From the NCBI GenBank assembly GCA_027485675.1, contig JAIXQP010000017.1:62001-126000 (forward strand): a DNA stretch of 64,000 bases, read 5' to 3'. The notes under the pieces were generated by a model. The model saw only the letters and a list, made by a program, of their open reading frames with translations. It was not told the origin of the DNA and did no database searches. This document shows positions 51,795 to 60,281 of this stretch, piece by piece. The number at the start of each line of letters is the position of its first letter. Position 1 is the first letter of the stretch. The translations under genes were made by a program, and so were the position numbers. Origin of the DNA: Terriglobales bacterium (GTDB lineage: Bacteria > Acidobacteriota > Terriglobia > Bryobacterales > Bryobacteraceae).

Positions 51795-52982
51795 TTAGTG
51801 TACCTTTTGGCCCCCGATCCAGGTGCCGTGGACGTTGCAGGACTCATCCAACAGAATAATGTCGGCGGCCTTACCGGGACGGAGGCTGCCGAGTTCGTCA
51901 TCGACGCCCAGGATCTCGGCCGGCGTCAGCGAAGCCATGCGAATCGCCTGCCACAGCGGGACCCCGGTGGCATCGCGGAAAACCCGCACCATCTCGTCCA
52001 TCGCATACACGCTCGAAGCCAGCGCCGTGCCGTCCGGGATGCGCGCCTCCCGGTCCTTCACCACGGCCACCATGCCGTGCCGCGGGCCGAAGGTATACTC
52101 GCCATCCGGCATCCCGGCCCCGCGCATGGCGTCCGAGATGATCGCCAGCTTCTCGTAGCCCTTGTTGCGGAACGCCAAAACCATCATCTCCTTCGACAGG
52201 TGCTTGCCGTCGGTGATCAGTTCGCTCGACAGCCGCTCTTCGAGATACACCGCCTCGACGATCCCCGCTGACCGCGGATTCGGCGTGCCCCGCCACCGGT
52301 TGTTCATCGCGTCCGTCATGGCGCAATAAAGATGAGTGGCGTGGGAGGCGCCCCAATCGAGCGCCTCCACGATCTCGTGATAGAGCGCTTCGCTATGGCC
52401 CACCGACGGGATCGCGCCCTGCCGGCGCAACGCCTCAATCAACGGGCGTGCGCCGGGCAGCTCCGGCGCCAGGGTCATCGTCGCAATCGGCCCGCGCTCG
52501 AGCAGCTCCCGCCACTCGCTCTCCACCGGATTGCGCACAAACTCCGGCAGGTGGCAGCCGCGTTTGGTTTGGCAAAGATACGGCCCTTCAATATGAGCGC
52601 CCAGCGCCCGGCCCAAACGGTCGCCGCGGCCGCGGTAGGCATTGATGGCGTCCAGGCAGGCGAGAATCTCTTCATGGCTGGCCGTCGCCGTCGTCGGGCA
52701 AAGCGCCGTAACACCATGACGGGCGTGGAAGGCAAACACGCGGTCCACGTCCTCCGGCGTCACGTCCATGAAGTCGCTGCCGTCTCCGCCGTGGATATGA
52801 ATATCGATGAAGCCGGGCGAGACCAACAACCCGGTCGCGTCGATCACCGCGGCCTCCGGCAGGACCTCCGCCCACGGGCCGGCGTAAGTGATCCGGCCGT
52901 TCTCGGCCAGCAAGAGGCTATCGGGAATTGGCCCCGCGTCGGTGATCAGCGTTCCGTGGACGAAGGCTAGGCGGTCAGGCAA
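51795..52982 (-). CDS. nagA: N-acetylglucosamine-6-phosphate deacetylase
   Basis: About 395 residues. Canonical NagA blocks: SPGFIDIHIHGGDGSDFMD (metal HxH), GAHIEGPYLCQTKRGCH (metal Glu), IPSVGHSEALY and ATHLYCAM (metal His pair), LAIISDAMRGAGMPDGEY (catalytic Asp) and GSLRPGKAADIILLDE. It releases acetate from GlcNAc-6-P. The proposed start is TTG at 52982, which overlaps the ArsA/Get3 gene by 8 bp; the longer open frame reads a Trp-rich antisense-like leader. A shorter paralogue lies at 15.5-16.5 kb. Confidence 0.88.
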   Translation of the reverse strand: MPDRLAFVHGTLITDAGPIPDSLLLAENGRITYAGPWAEVLPEAAVIDATGLLVSPGFIDIHIHGGDGSDFMDVTPEDVDRVFAFHARHGVTALCPTTATASHEEILACLDAINAYRGRGDRLGRALGAHIEGPYLCQTKRGCHLPEFVRNPVESEWRELLERGPIATMTLAPELPGARPLIEALRRQGAIPSVGHSEALYHEIVEALDWGASHATHLYCAMTDAMNNRWRGTPNPRSAGIVEAVYLEERLSSELITDGKHLSKEMMVLAFRNKGYEKLAIISDAMRGAGMPDGEYTFGPRHGMVAVVKDREARIPDGTALASSVYAMDEMVRVFRDATGVPLWQAIRMASLTPAEILGVDDELGSLRPGKAADIILLDESCNVHGTWIGGQKVH

Positions 52983-54150
52983 GAGGTCGCATCTCCACCA
53001 CGAGTGTACGATCTTCGAGGCGGGCGCGAGCGGGTTCGAGAGCGGCCATGGAGGTGGGCAGACCCACGTGGCGGCGGAGCGTTCCCACCTCCACCACGAG
53101 TTCATCTCCCTTCTTGAACAGGCCCACCTCTCCCTTCACGGCGAAGGGCAAAAGCAGGCGGACCTCATTCTTGCCAAATGTGTACGGGCGCTCGTCGCGG
53201 GTCACCAGCGCCGGGTCCTCGTCAGTGCTATAGAGCACTTCCGCCAACCGATCCAGCCGTTCGATGCCCATCACCTCTTCGTTAAACAGGGGCGCCTGCC
53301 GGAGCGGAACCGGATCAAAGTACCCGGTCATCTCCCCAATCACGGCCGCCTGCGCCTCCCGCCAGCCGCGGAAGAACCCATCGGCTTCGGGCGGCAGCAC
53401 GCGGTTCACAATGATGTTATCGACCGTCAGGCCGTGCAGCGAGAAGTAGACGAACGCCCGCTGCGTCTCCCGCATCACCATCCGCTCGGCGTTGGTAACC
53501 AGCCGAACGGAGGTGGCCTGCGGATCTTCGAGCAGCGAGTCGATCCCCTCGATCTTGCCAAACAGTTCGAGCACATTGGCGAAGTAGGAGTCGTTGGGTA
53601 GTTCAACCGGCGAGAGCTTGTTGGCGATGGGCCGGATCGCTTTCAGCACGTTCCGCTCCACCGTAAAGATGTGCTTCATGTACCACTCGAGCGTGGTCGG
53701 CATGGAGATGAAGCGCAGGCTCTCGGCCGTGGGAGCACAGTCGAGCACGATGACGTCGTAGGTCTTGCCCCGCCGGTACTGGTTCACGTACATCATGGCG
53801 GACAACTCTTCCATGCCCGGAAGAATCGCCATCTCCTCGGCCTCGACATCGGAGAGTCCGGAGGTACGCAGGACACTGGTGACGTAACTGGAGATCTCCT
53901 GCCAATGGCGCTTGATCTCGAGTTGAATGTTCACCTCTTGCACGTCGAGGTTCGGTCGCACCGCGTACGGGTCGGCGGTCGCGGCGTCAAACAGGCTGGT
54001 CTTGAGCGCGAACGAATCCGCCAGCGAGTGCGCCGGATCCACACTCATCACGAGCGTCTTATAGCCGCGCCGGGCCAGATGCAGACCCGTAGCCGCAGCG
54101 ACGGAGGTCTTGCCGACCCCGCCCTTACCGCTATATAGCAATATGCGCAT
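52975..54150 (-). CDS. ArsA/Get3-family ATPase with C-terminal Hsp20-like domain
   Basis: A 391-residue single-unit ATPase. The P-loop SGKGGVGKTS (Gly8-Thr15 region) with the ArsA signature Lys, then VMSVDPAHSLADSF (switch I), VIVLDCAPTAESLRF (switch II) and a nucleotide-base motif NRVLPPEAD are present. The last 70 residues (GKNEVRLLLPFAVKGEVGLF, VVEVGTLRRHVGLP, ARARLEDRTLVVEM) match an Hsp20-like beta sandwich. Get3/ArsA proteins bind client proteins or metalloids. No arsR, arsB or arsD gene is nearby, which argues against arsenic resistance. It follows the SDR gene by 8 bp and overlaps nagA. Confidence 0.87.
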   Translation of the reverse strand: MRILLYSGKGGVGKTSVAAATGLHLARRGYKTLVMSVDPAHSLADSFALKTSLFDAATADPYAVRPNLDVQEVNIQLEIKRHWQEISSYVTSVLRTSGLSDVEAEEMAILPGMEELSAMMYVNQYRRGKTYDVIVLDCAPTAESLRFISMPTTLEWYMKHIFTVERNVLKAIRPIANKLSPVELPNDSYFANVLELFGKIEGIDSLLEDPQATSVRLVTNAERMVMRETQRAFVYFSLHGLTVDNIIVNRVLPPEADGFFRGWREAQAAVIGEMTGYFDPVPLRQAPLFNEEVMGIERLDRLAEVLYSTDEDPALVTRDERPYTFGKNEVRLLLPFAVKGEVGLFKKGDELVVEVGTLRRHVGLPTSMAALEPARARLEDRTLVVEMRPLA

Positions 54151-54158
54151 AGAAGCTT

Positions 54159-54875
54159 TTAGGATTTGCTGCGGACGGTGCCGAGTCCGCCATCGACGCC
54201 GAACGTCTGGCCCGTGATCCAGGCGTTGTCCGGCTGCAGCAGGAACGCCATCATGTGGGCGACATCGGCGGCGGCGCCCAAGCGGCCCAGCGCGTGCATC
54301 GCCATCGAAGCCTTCGCCGCCGTCTCGTTCCCGGTAATCCGGGCGGTGAGCGGAGTCGCCGTGAGGCCCGGCGCCACGCAGTTGACCCGAATGTTCCGCG
54401 GGGCGTAGGTGGCCGCGGCCGAAAGCGTCAAGCCGATAATGCCGGCCTTGGCCGCGGCAATCGCTTCATGATTCTGCAGCCCAATGCGGCCCGCCGCCGA
54501 AGAGACGAGCACGATGCTGCCGCCGGTGCTCATCATCGCCTTCGCTGCGCCCCGGACGACGTAGAACGCGCTATCGAGATTGATCCGCAGGACGGAGGCC
54601 CACTCCTCGTCGGTCGTGATATGCGCCGGCTTCAGCAGCAGGCTGCCCACGCAATTGGCCACCCCATCCACCGCTCCCACTTGGGCGAACACATCCGCCA
54701 CCTCGGCCGGCACCGTCGCGTCCGCCAACATCGGCGTGGTGCCGAGTTCGCTCGCCAGAATCGCCAGCTTCTGCGGATCCCGGCCCGTGGCGAATACCCG
54801 GTGGCCCTGCGACTGCAACTGCTTGCAAAGCGCCGAACCGATGCCGCCGGTGGCGCCAAAAATCAGGTAGGTCAA
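54159..54875 (-). CDS. Short-chain dehydrogenase/reductase lacking the catalytic Tyr
   Basis: A 238-residue classical SDR. The cofactor motif FGATGGIGSAL is at residues 6-16, the NAG-type strand CVGSLL follows, the Ser motif IVLVSSAAGRIG is present and so is the helix Asn (INLDSAFY). The YxxxK motif reads I-A-A-A-K in QNHEAIAAAKAGIIGL, so the catalytic Tyr is replaced by Ile (codon ATT) while Lys remains. The C-terminal block RINVRVNCVAPGLTATPL-like is normal. TTG at 54875 overlaps the photolyase stop and has AGGAGAAG at good spacing. The enzyme may be inactive as a reductase or use a different base. Confidence 0.82.
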   Translation of the reverse strand: MTYLIFGATGGIGSALCKQLQSQGHRVFATGRDPQKLAILASELGTTPMLADATVPAEVADVFAQVGAVDGVANCVGSLLLKPAHITTDEEWASVLRINLDSAFYVVRGAAKAMMSTGGSIVLVSSAAGRIGLQNHEAIAAAKAGIIGLTLSAAATYAPRNIRVNCVAPGLTATPLTARITGNETAAKASMAMHALGRLGAAADVAHMMAFLLQPDNAWITGQTFGVDGGLGTVRSKS

Positions 54876-56410
54876 CGGGTCTTCTCCTGCAGCGAAGCTT
54901 GCTTCGATTGCGCCGGCGGCGCTTCGTCCCGTTCCGGCAAGTCCATCCGGTTCAGGTTTTTGATCTGCAGCAACATGCGCGGATTCTTCGCCAGCTCCTC
55001 GCGGTGCCGCTGCAGGTACTGCCAATACATCGTGGTGAAGGGGCAGGCGTCCTCGCCCTCTCGCTTCGCCGGGTCGTACTTGCAGCCGGAACAGTAGTTC
55101 GACATCTTGTCGATGTACTTTCCGGAGGCGATGTACGGCTTCGAAGCCATCACCCCGCCGTCCGCGTACTGGCTCATGCCGATCGTGTTCGGCAGCTCCA
55201 CCCACTCAACGGCGTCCACGTAGACGGCGAGATACCACTCGTGAACCTGCTTGGGATCGATGCCGGCCAGCAGGCAGTACAAACCCGTCACCATCAGCCG
55301 CTGGATGTGGTGGGCATAGCCGTAGTCGAGCGTCTGCCGCAGGGTCTGCTTCATGCAGTTCATCTCGGTCTTACCCGTCCAGAACCACTTCGGCAGCGCC
55401 TCGCGAGCGCCCATGGCGTTGCGGTCGGCGTACTCGGGCATGAACGTCCAGTAGACCCCGCGGACGTACTCCCGCCAACCAATCACCTGCCGGATGAACC
55501 CTTCGGCCTGCGCGAGAGAGACTTTGCCGTCCCGGTAGGCCTTCTCGGCCGCCGCCACCACCTTGCGCGGATCGAGCAGCTTCAAATTCATCGCCGCTGA
55601 AAGCCGCGAGTGGTAGAGCCAGGGCTCGTTGGTCCACATCGCGTCCTGATACTGGCCAAAGTTCGGCAGCCGGTGCTCGATGAAATCGGCTAACGCCGCC
55701 TCGGCCTGCTCCGCGGTCACCGGCCAATCGAAATTGTCGAGGGATCCCGGGTGACGGCTGAACCGGAAACTCACGAGCTCCAGCACAAACTGCGTCGTGC
55801 GATCCCGCTCAAACCGCACCGGGGCGGGTAGTGGACCGGGACCGGACTTCGGTAGCGAACCCCGGTTCTCGACGTCGTAGTTCCAACGGCCCCCCGCCGG
55901 CTCGCCGTCATCCAGCAACACGTTGAACTTCCGGCGCATCTCCCGGTAGAAAAACTCCATCCGGAGCTGCTTCCGTCCGTGCGCCCACCGCTGGAACTCC
56001 TCCACCGGGCAGAAAAAGCTCCGGTCGATGCGAATTTCGAGCGGGATACCGGCCTTCTTGGCCGCCTGCTGCAACTCGCCCCGCACCCGGTAGTCGCCCG
56101 GCTCCACCACCACCAGCTTGTCCGGCCGAAACTGTTCGCACGCCTTGATCAGCTCTTTCCGCAGCGAGTGGCTGTTGTTGAAATCGTCCAACCGCCGGTA
56201 GATGACACAATGGCCGCGCTGCGTCAGACGCTGCTCAAAGTGGCGCATGGCCGAAAGGAAGAGGGCGATGCGAGCCTTGTGCGACCAGACATGGGTCGAC
56301 TCCTCGGCCGCTTCGGCCATCCATACGGCGTCTTTGTTGCGATCAAACCCGTCAAAAACTGCCGAGTCGTCGTTCAGTTGATCGCCCAGAACGATGACGA
56401 GATTACGCAT
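54872..56410 (-). CDS. FeS-BCP cryptochrome/photolyase (PhrB-type)
   Basis: A 512-residue flavoprotein of the iron-sulfur bacterial cryptochrome/photolyase group, known for (6-4) photoproduct repair. It begins NLVIVLGDQLNDDSAVF with the lumazine-binding N-terminal domain, then the FAD-binding domain with TNEPWLYHSRLSAAMNLKLL and GFIRQVIGWREYVRGVYW. The four cluster Cys are visible as MNCMKQT, NYCSGCKYDP and DACPF. ATG at 56410 starts at RNLVIVLGDQ; ATG at 56437 adds nine residues. It heads the nine-gene minus-strand run and overlaps the SDR gene by 4 bp. Confidence 0.9.
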   Translation of the reverse strand: MRNLVIVLGDQLNDDSAVFDGFDRNKDAVWMAEAAEESTHVWSHKARIALFLSAMRHFEQRLTQRGHCVIYRRLDDFNNSHSLRKELIKACEQFRPDKLVVVEPGDYRVRGELQQAAKKAGIPLEIRIDRSFFCPVEEFQRWAHGRKQLRMEFFYREMRRKFNVLLDDGEPAGGRWNYDVENRGSLPKSGPGPLPAPVRFERDRTTQFVLELVSFRFSRHPGSLDNFDWPVTAEQAEAALADFIEHRLPNFGQYQDAMWTNEPWLYHSRLSAAMNLKLLDPRKVVAAAEKAYRDGKVSLAQAEGFIRQVIGWREYVRGVYWTFMPEYADRNAMGAREALPKWFWTGKTEMNCMKQTLRQTLDYGYAHHIQRLMVTGLYCLLAGIDPKQVHEWYLAVYVDAVEWVELPNTIGMSQYADGGVMASKPYIASGKYIDKMSNYCSGCKYDPAKREGEDACPFTTMYWQYLQRHREELAKNPRMLLQIKNLNRMDLPERDEAPPAQSKQASLQEKTR

Positions 56411-56456
56411 GTAATGGGAGATGCGCCAGAAGCGCAAAAAGCGATAAAGTTTTCAC

Positions 56457-57422
56457 GTGGAAAGCATTCTTCGCTGGGGGGTCCTCAGCACTTCTAAGTT
56501 CTTTTTGACCAAGGTTCTACCGGCGCTGGCGCACTGCCGGACCGCGCGGCTCGCCGCAATCGGAACTCCCCAGGTCGAAAAGGCGAAAACATTAGGAATT
56601 TCAAAGGTTTACGACTCCTACGCCGGCGTCCTCGCGGATCCCGCCATTGACGCCGTCTATATCCCTCTCCCGAACCACCTGCACGGGGAATGGGCCATCG
56701 CCGCCGCCCGCGCGGGCAAGCACGTGCTGTGCGAGAAGCCGATTGCGCTCTCCGTGACCGAAGCCGAGCAACTCGCCGCGGTGCAACGCGAGTGCGGAGT
56801 GCAGATCGGGGAGGCGTTCATGGTGGCGACCCATCCGCAGTGGCTGCAGGTGCGGGATTGGGTTCGCGAAGGAAAAATCGGCCAGTTGCGCGCGATCCAG
56901 GGCTTTTTCAGCTACACCAACCTCGATCCGAACAACATCCGCAATCAACTCGCCGCCGGCGGAGGCGCGTTGATGGATATCGGCTGCTACCCGATCTTTA
57001 CCTCCCGGTTCGTCAGTGAACGGGAACCCGTGCGGGTCCTGGGGCTCGTGGAGCGGGATCCGAATTTCGGCACCGACCGGCTCACCTCTGCTCTGCTCGA
57101 CTTCGGCGGCTTGCAGGCGAGTTTCACCTGCTCCACCCAACTTTTCCCCTATCAAAAAATGCACTTTTACGGCACCGCCGGCCATATTGAGATTGAGATT
57201 CCATTTAATGCACCTCCGGACCGCCCCGCCCGAATCTTTCTGAATGGAGTCGCAACTGATTTGCCAGTAGTCGACCAGTACACCGTCGAGTTTGATGCCT
57301 TCTCGGAAGCGGTGCTCTCCGGCGAGCCGATTGCCGTACCGGTGGCCGCCGCGGTGGGGAATATGCGTGCGATTGAAGGCATATTCCGGTCGGCGGCAGA
57401 GGGTGGTTGGGTAACCCTGTGA
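56457..57422 (+). CDS. Gfo/Idh/MocA-family oxidoreductase
   Basis: A 321-residue NAD(P)-dependent sugar or polyol dehydrogenase. The N-terminal Rossmann region LRWGVLSTSKFFLTKVLPAL, PAIDAVYIPLPNHLHGEWAI, the central GKHVLCEKPIALSVTEAE (catalytic Lys) and the C-terminal GGGALMDIGCYPIFTSRF with a conserved His/Tyr region are typical. GTG at 56457 is the start, 46 bp from the divergent photolyase gene. The GTGA overlap with the next gene suggests translational coupling. Substrate unknown. Confidence 0.87.
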   Translation: MESILRWGVLSTSKFFLTKVLPALAHCRTARLAAIGTPQVEKAKTLGISKVYDSYAGVLADPAIDAVYIPLPNHLHGEWAIAAARAGKHVLCEKPIALSVTEAEQLAAVQRECGVQIGEAFMVATHPQWLQVRDWVREGKIGQLRAIQGFFSYTNLDPNNIRNQLAAGGGALMDIGCYPIFTSRFVSEREPVRVLGLVERDPNFGTDRLTSALLDFGGLQASFTCSTQLFPYQKMHFYGTAGHIEIEIPFNAPPDRPARIFLNGVATDLPVVDQYTVEFDAFSEAVLSGEPIAVPVAAAVGNMRAIEGIFRSAAEGGWVTL

Positions 57423-57736
57423 CCCCGAAAACAAAACTTCTTATCCTTGTTTTATGCGCGCTGCCCGGCTACGCTCTGGTGTCTTGGTTTGCGTTGAGCG
57501 TTTTGCGGATCGGTGCGATTCAATTCGGGGTGTTTAGCGTCCTGGTGGCGTGCGGCTATGGGTTTTGGCTGGCCGGCGCGGCCCGGGAGTATGCCGAGTC
57601 TCCGGAGCCCTTAACTCCGGAGGCCAGACAGGCTGGGGAGGAGGCGATGGAGCGGTTGCGCGCCAAGCGCGAGAAGCGGCAGAGCCGGACCGAGGTTCAG
57701 CGTCAGGAGCGTGGGGGACGGGCTGCGAAGTCGTAG
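57419..57736 (+). CDS. Small membrane protein, hypothetical
   Basis: About 105 residues with two hydrophobic helices (LLILVLCALPGYALVSWFAL and FGVFSVLVACGYGFWLAG) and a charged, helical cytoplasmic tail (EEAMERLRAKREKRQSRTEV). GTG at 57419 overlaps the stop of the oxidoreductase gene. Not recognised. Its last 34 bp overlap the convergent GNAT gene. Confidence 0.65.
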   Translation: MTPKTKLLILVLCALPGYALVSWFALSVLRIGAIQFGVFSVLVACGYGFWLAGAAREYAESPEPLTPEARQAGEEAMERLRAKREKRQSRTEVQRQERGGRAAKS

Positions 57737-58170
57737 CGTAGATCGATCCGGTCGAAGCCATGCCGGTAGCCTTGCGGCCATTCGGCGATGCGCTCGAAGC
57801 CGCAGTGTTCGAAGAAGGGCGCGATGACGGGCGTGGTATCCACGGCGACATAGCGGGGAGCGTTGCGCGCCGCGGCGATCTTGGCGAGCCGGAATTCGAG
57901 CAGACGGCGGCCGAGCCCGCGCCCGTGCTGCTCGCGGTGAACCATGCCGAAGACCAGGTAGGCGACATTGGCGAACTCGGCAATCTCGAAACCGCCGAAC
58001 CCGATGATTTGTTCTTTTTCGATCATCACGTACAGCGGACAGGTCTCGTCGCGCAGTACCTGTTTGACCCAAGACTCTTCCTGGGGAGAGAAATAGTCCG
58101 GTACGTTACTCCGGAATACGCTCAGCACAGCGTTCTGGTCAGAGGAACGGTACCGGCGGAAGCGAAGCAT
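57703..58170 (-). CDS. GNAT-family N-acetyltransferase
   Basis: A 155-residue acetyltransferase. The acetyl-CoA pyrophosphate loop is REQHGRGLGRRLLEFRLAKI (Q/R-x-x-G-x-G/A); the N-terminal FRRYRSSDQNAVLSVF and C-terminal IAPFFEHCGFERIAEW complete the fold. The acceptor is unknown. Its start is 13 bp from the beginning of the 133-bp repeat array. Confidence 0.87.
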   Translation of the reverse strand: MLRFRRYRSSDQNAVLSVFRSNVPDYFSPQEESWVKQVLRDETCPLYVMIEKEQIIGFGGFEIAEFANVAYLVFGMVHREQHGRGLGRRLLEFRLAKIAAARNAPRYVAVDTTPVIAPFFEHCGFERIAEWPQGYRHGFDRIDLRYDFAARPPRS

Positions 58171-58183
58171 GCAGACAGCTTAT

Positions 58184-59114
58184 CTGAATGGCCCGTCCGC
58201 CGGGGAAATGGAGAATGCTTACGACCGGGCGCGCACCTCGGCCCAGGCGGAAGCGAAGCGAGCCGATCGCCGATTCAAACGCTCCGCCCGCCGGGGCCAC
58301 GACGGAGAATCCAGCAATGTTCTCAACCAGGCGCGCATTTCCGGAGTCACGGAAGGACAATACCCGATGGCCGGCGCAGGCGGAAGCGAAGCGAGCCGAT
58401 AGCCGATTCAAACGGTCCGCCCGCCGGGGCCATGACGGAGAATCCAGCAATGCTCTCAACCAGGCGCGCACTTCCGGCGTCACGGAATGACAATACCCTG
58501 TGGCCGGCGTTGGCCGAAGCCAAGCGAGCCGATGGCTCATCCGAATCGTCCGCCCGCCGGGGCCATGACGGAGAATCCAGCAATGCTCTCAACCAGGCGC
58601 GCACTTCCGGCGTCACGGAAGGACAATACCCTGTGGCCGGCGCAGGCGGAAGCGACGCGAGCCGATAGCCGATTCAAACGCTCCGCCCGCCGGGGCCATG
58701 ACGGAGAATCCAGCAATGTTCTCAACCAGGCGCCCACTTCCGGCGTCACGGAAGGACAATACCCGATGGCCGGCGCAAGCGAAAGCGAAGCGAGCCGATC
58801 GCCTATCCAAATAGCTCGCCCGCCGGAACAATGGCGAAGCATCGAGCAATGGTCTCGACCGGGCGCGCACCTCCAGCGTCACGGAAGGACAATACCTTTT
58901 GGCTGGCGCAGGCGGAAGCGAAACGAGCCGATAGCTGGTCCAAACGGTCCGCCCACCAGGGCCAGAACGGAGAATCCAGCAATGTTCCCAACCAGGCGAG
59001 CAATTCCAGCGTCACGGAAGGACAATACCCTGTGGCCGGAGCTGTCCGAAGCCAAGCGAGCCGATAGCTCATCCCAACGGTCCGCCCGCCGAAGAAATGG
59101 CGGAGAATAGAGCA
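58184..59114 (+). repeat. 133-bp tandem array of a gene-leader sequence
   Basis: Six 133-bp copies and one partial upstream copy lie before the enolase-superfamily gene. The invariant GAGCCGAT occurs at 58260, 58393, 58526, 58659, 58792, 58925 and 59058, and ATG at 58317, 58450, 58583, 58716, 58849 and 58982; the gene's own ATG at 59115 is in exact register. Each copy carries CGGAGAAT...GCA ahead of ATG, codons for M-(F/L)-S-T-R-R-A, then K-D-N-T-L-W-P, matching the start of the gene product (MFSTRRA ... KDYTLWP). The two blocks are 15 nt apart in the copies and 54 nt in the gene, so the copies lack the hydrophobic core of the signal peptide. Copies at 58792-59057 are the most diverged. Confidence 0.93.
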
Positions 59115-60281
59115 ATGTTTTCGACCAGGCGCGCAGTTCTCGGGATGGCGGCGGGAACCTTGCTGGGACAAGCCAAACCGAGAGTGAAGGACTATACCCT
59201 GTGGCCGGTGCGGGCTACCTCCCGAACCGTCTGGCTGATCGTGCAGTTGCAAACCGATAGCGGGATCAGTGGGTGGGGAGAGGCCTCCGATGCCTTCGGC
59301 TTCGCCTCAACGAGCGCCGCGCAAGCCCGCGAGATGCAGCAGCAACTGGCCGCCTTCGTCGCGTTAATGCAAGGACGCTCCTGTCTCGACATCGCCCACT
59401 ACCGAAAGATGGGGGAACCACTGGCGCGCGCCGGAGGCCTCACCGCCGCCACAGCCTACAGCGCCGTCGAGCAGGCCCTCTGGGACCTGACCGGGCAAAC
59501 GCTCGGAGTTCCGGCCTACACCCTGTTCGGCGGCCCCATTCGCGACCAGATTCCGCTGTACGCTAACATCAACCGCGCCACCACCGATCGCTCTCCGGCC
59601 GGCTTTGCCGCCTCGGCGCGTCAGGCCGTAGCCGAAGGCTACCGCGCTTTGAAGGCCGCGCCATGGGACGGTTATCCGAAAATTACCGCCGACCACGGAA
59701 CGGCCTGCACCCAAGCCATCCGCGCGGCGGTCGGCCCGGCGATCGAGGTCATGGTCGATGTTCACAGCAACTTCACGGTGGAGGAAGCCGTGCGGGTCGC
59801 CAAACAATTGGAGCCGGTCGGCCTTCGGTGGTACGAAGAGCCCGTCGCCCCGGCGCAGGTCGCCGAAACCGTGGCGATTGCGCGGCGCATCCGGCAGCCG
59901 ATCGCCGGCGGCGAGTTCCTGTTTGGCGTCCACGGATTCCTCCCGCTCTGCCGGGAAAACGCCGTGGCGGTGATCATGCCGGATGTCAAACACTGCGGAG
60001 GCCTTCTCGCGATGACGCACATCGCGGCGATGGCCGAGGCCCACGGGATATCCGTTGCTCCGCACAACCCGAGCGGTCCGGTGGCCACGGTAGCCACTTT
60101 GCACGCCATCGCGGGCCTTCGCAATTGCGAGATTCTGGAACTGCAATGGGGCGAGGTAGGTTGGCGCGGAGAGCTGCTCCAACCAACCGAACCGATCCAG
60201 GCCGGAAAAGCCGAGATCCCGAAACGCCCTGGCTTCGGGATCTCCTGGAACGAACGGCTAGCCCGGAAACACCGACTCTAG
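59115..60281 (+). CDS. Enolase-superfamily (mandelate-racemase type) sugar-acid dehydratase, Tat-exported
   Basis: A 388-residue protein. A Tat-like leader (STRRAVLGMAAGTLLG) is followed by the capping domain and barrel. Metal ligands are recognisable: Asp in VMVDVHSNF, Glu in RWYEEPVAP and Glu in IAGGEFLFG; further on are MPDVKHCGG and the His motif SVAPHNPSGP, which recalls galactonate-type dehydratases. The Lys of the KxK pair is only partly preserved (RALKAAPWDG). Substrate unknown. ATG at 59115 is supported by GGAG eight bases upstream and by the repeat register. The 3' end overlaps the convergent kinase gene by 4 bp. Confidence 0.84.
   Translation: MFSTRRAVLGMAAGTLLGQAKPRVKDYTLWPVRATSRTVWLIVQLQTDSGISGWGEASDAFGFASTSAAQAREMQQQLAAFVALMQGRSCLDIAHYRKMGEPLARAGGLTAATAYSAVEQALWDLTGQTLGVPAYTLFGGPIRDQIPLYANINRATTDRSPAGFAASARQAVAEGYRALKAAPWDGYPKITADHGTACTQAIRAAVGPAIEVMVDVHSNFTVEEAVRVAKQLEPVGLRWYEEPVAPAQVAETVAIARRIRQPIAGGEFLFGVHGFLPLCRENAVAVIMPDVKHCGGLLAMTHIAAMAEAHGISVAPHNPSGPVATVATLHAIAGLRNCEILELQWGEVGWRGELLQPTEPIQAGKAEIPKRPGFGISWNERLARKHRL

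Noticed and set aside
58487-59110. 207-residue protein coded by the repeat array
   Set aside because: The frame cycles through all three phases of a 133-bp unit, so the product would be three unrelated peptides in rotation. It is a by-product of the repeats unless shown otherwise.
58184-59114. CRISPR array
   Set aside because: The unit is 133 bp with no distinct spacers, and no cas gene is near; similarity runs through the whole unit.
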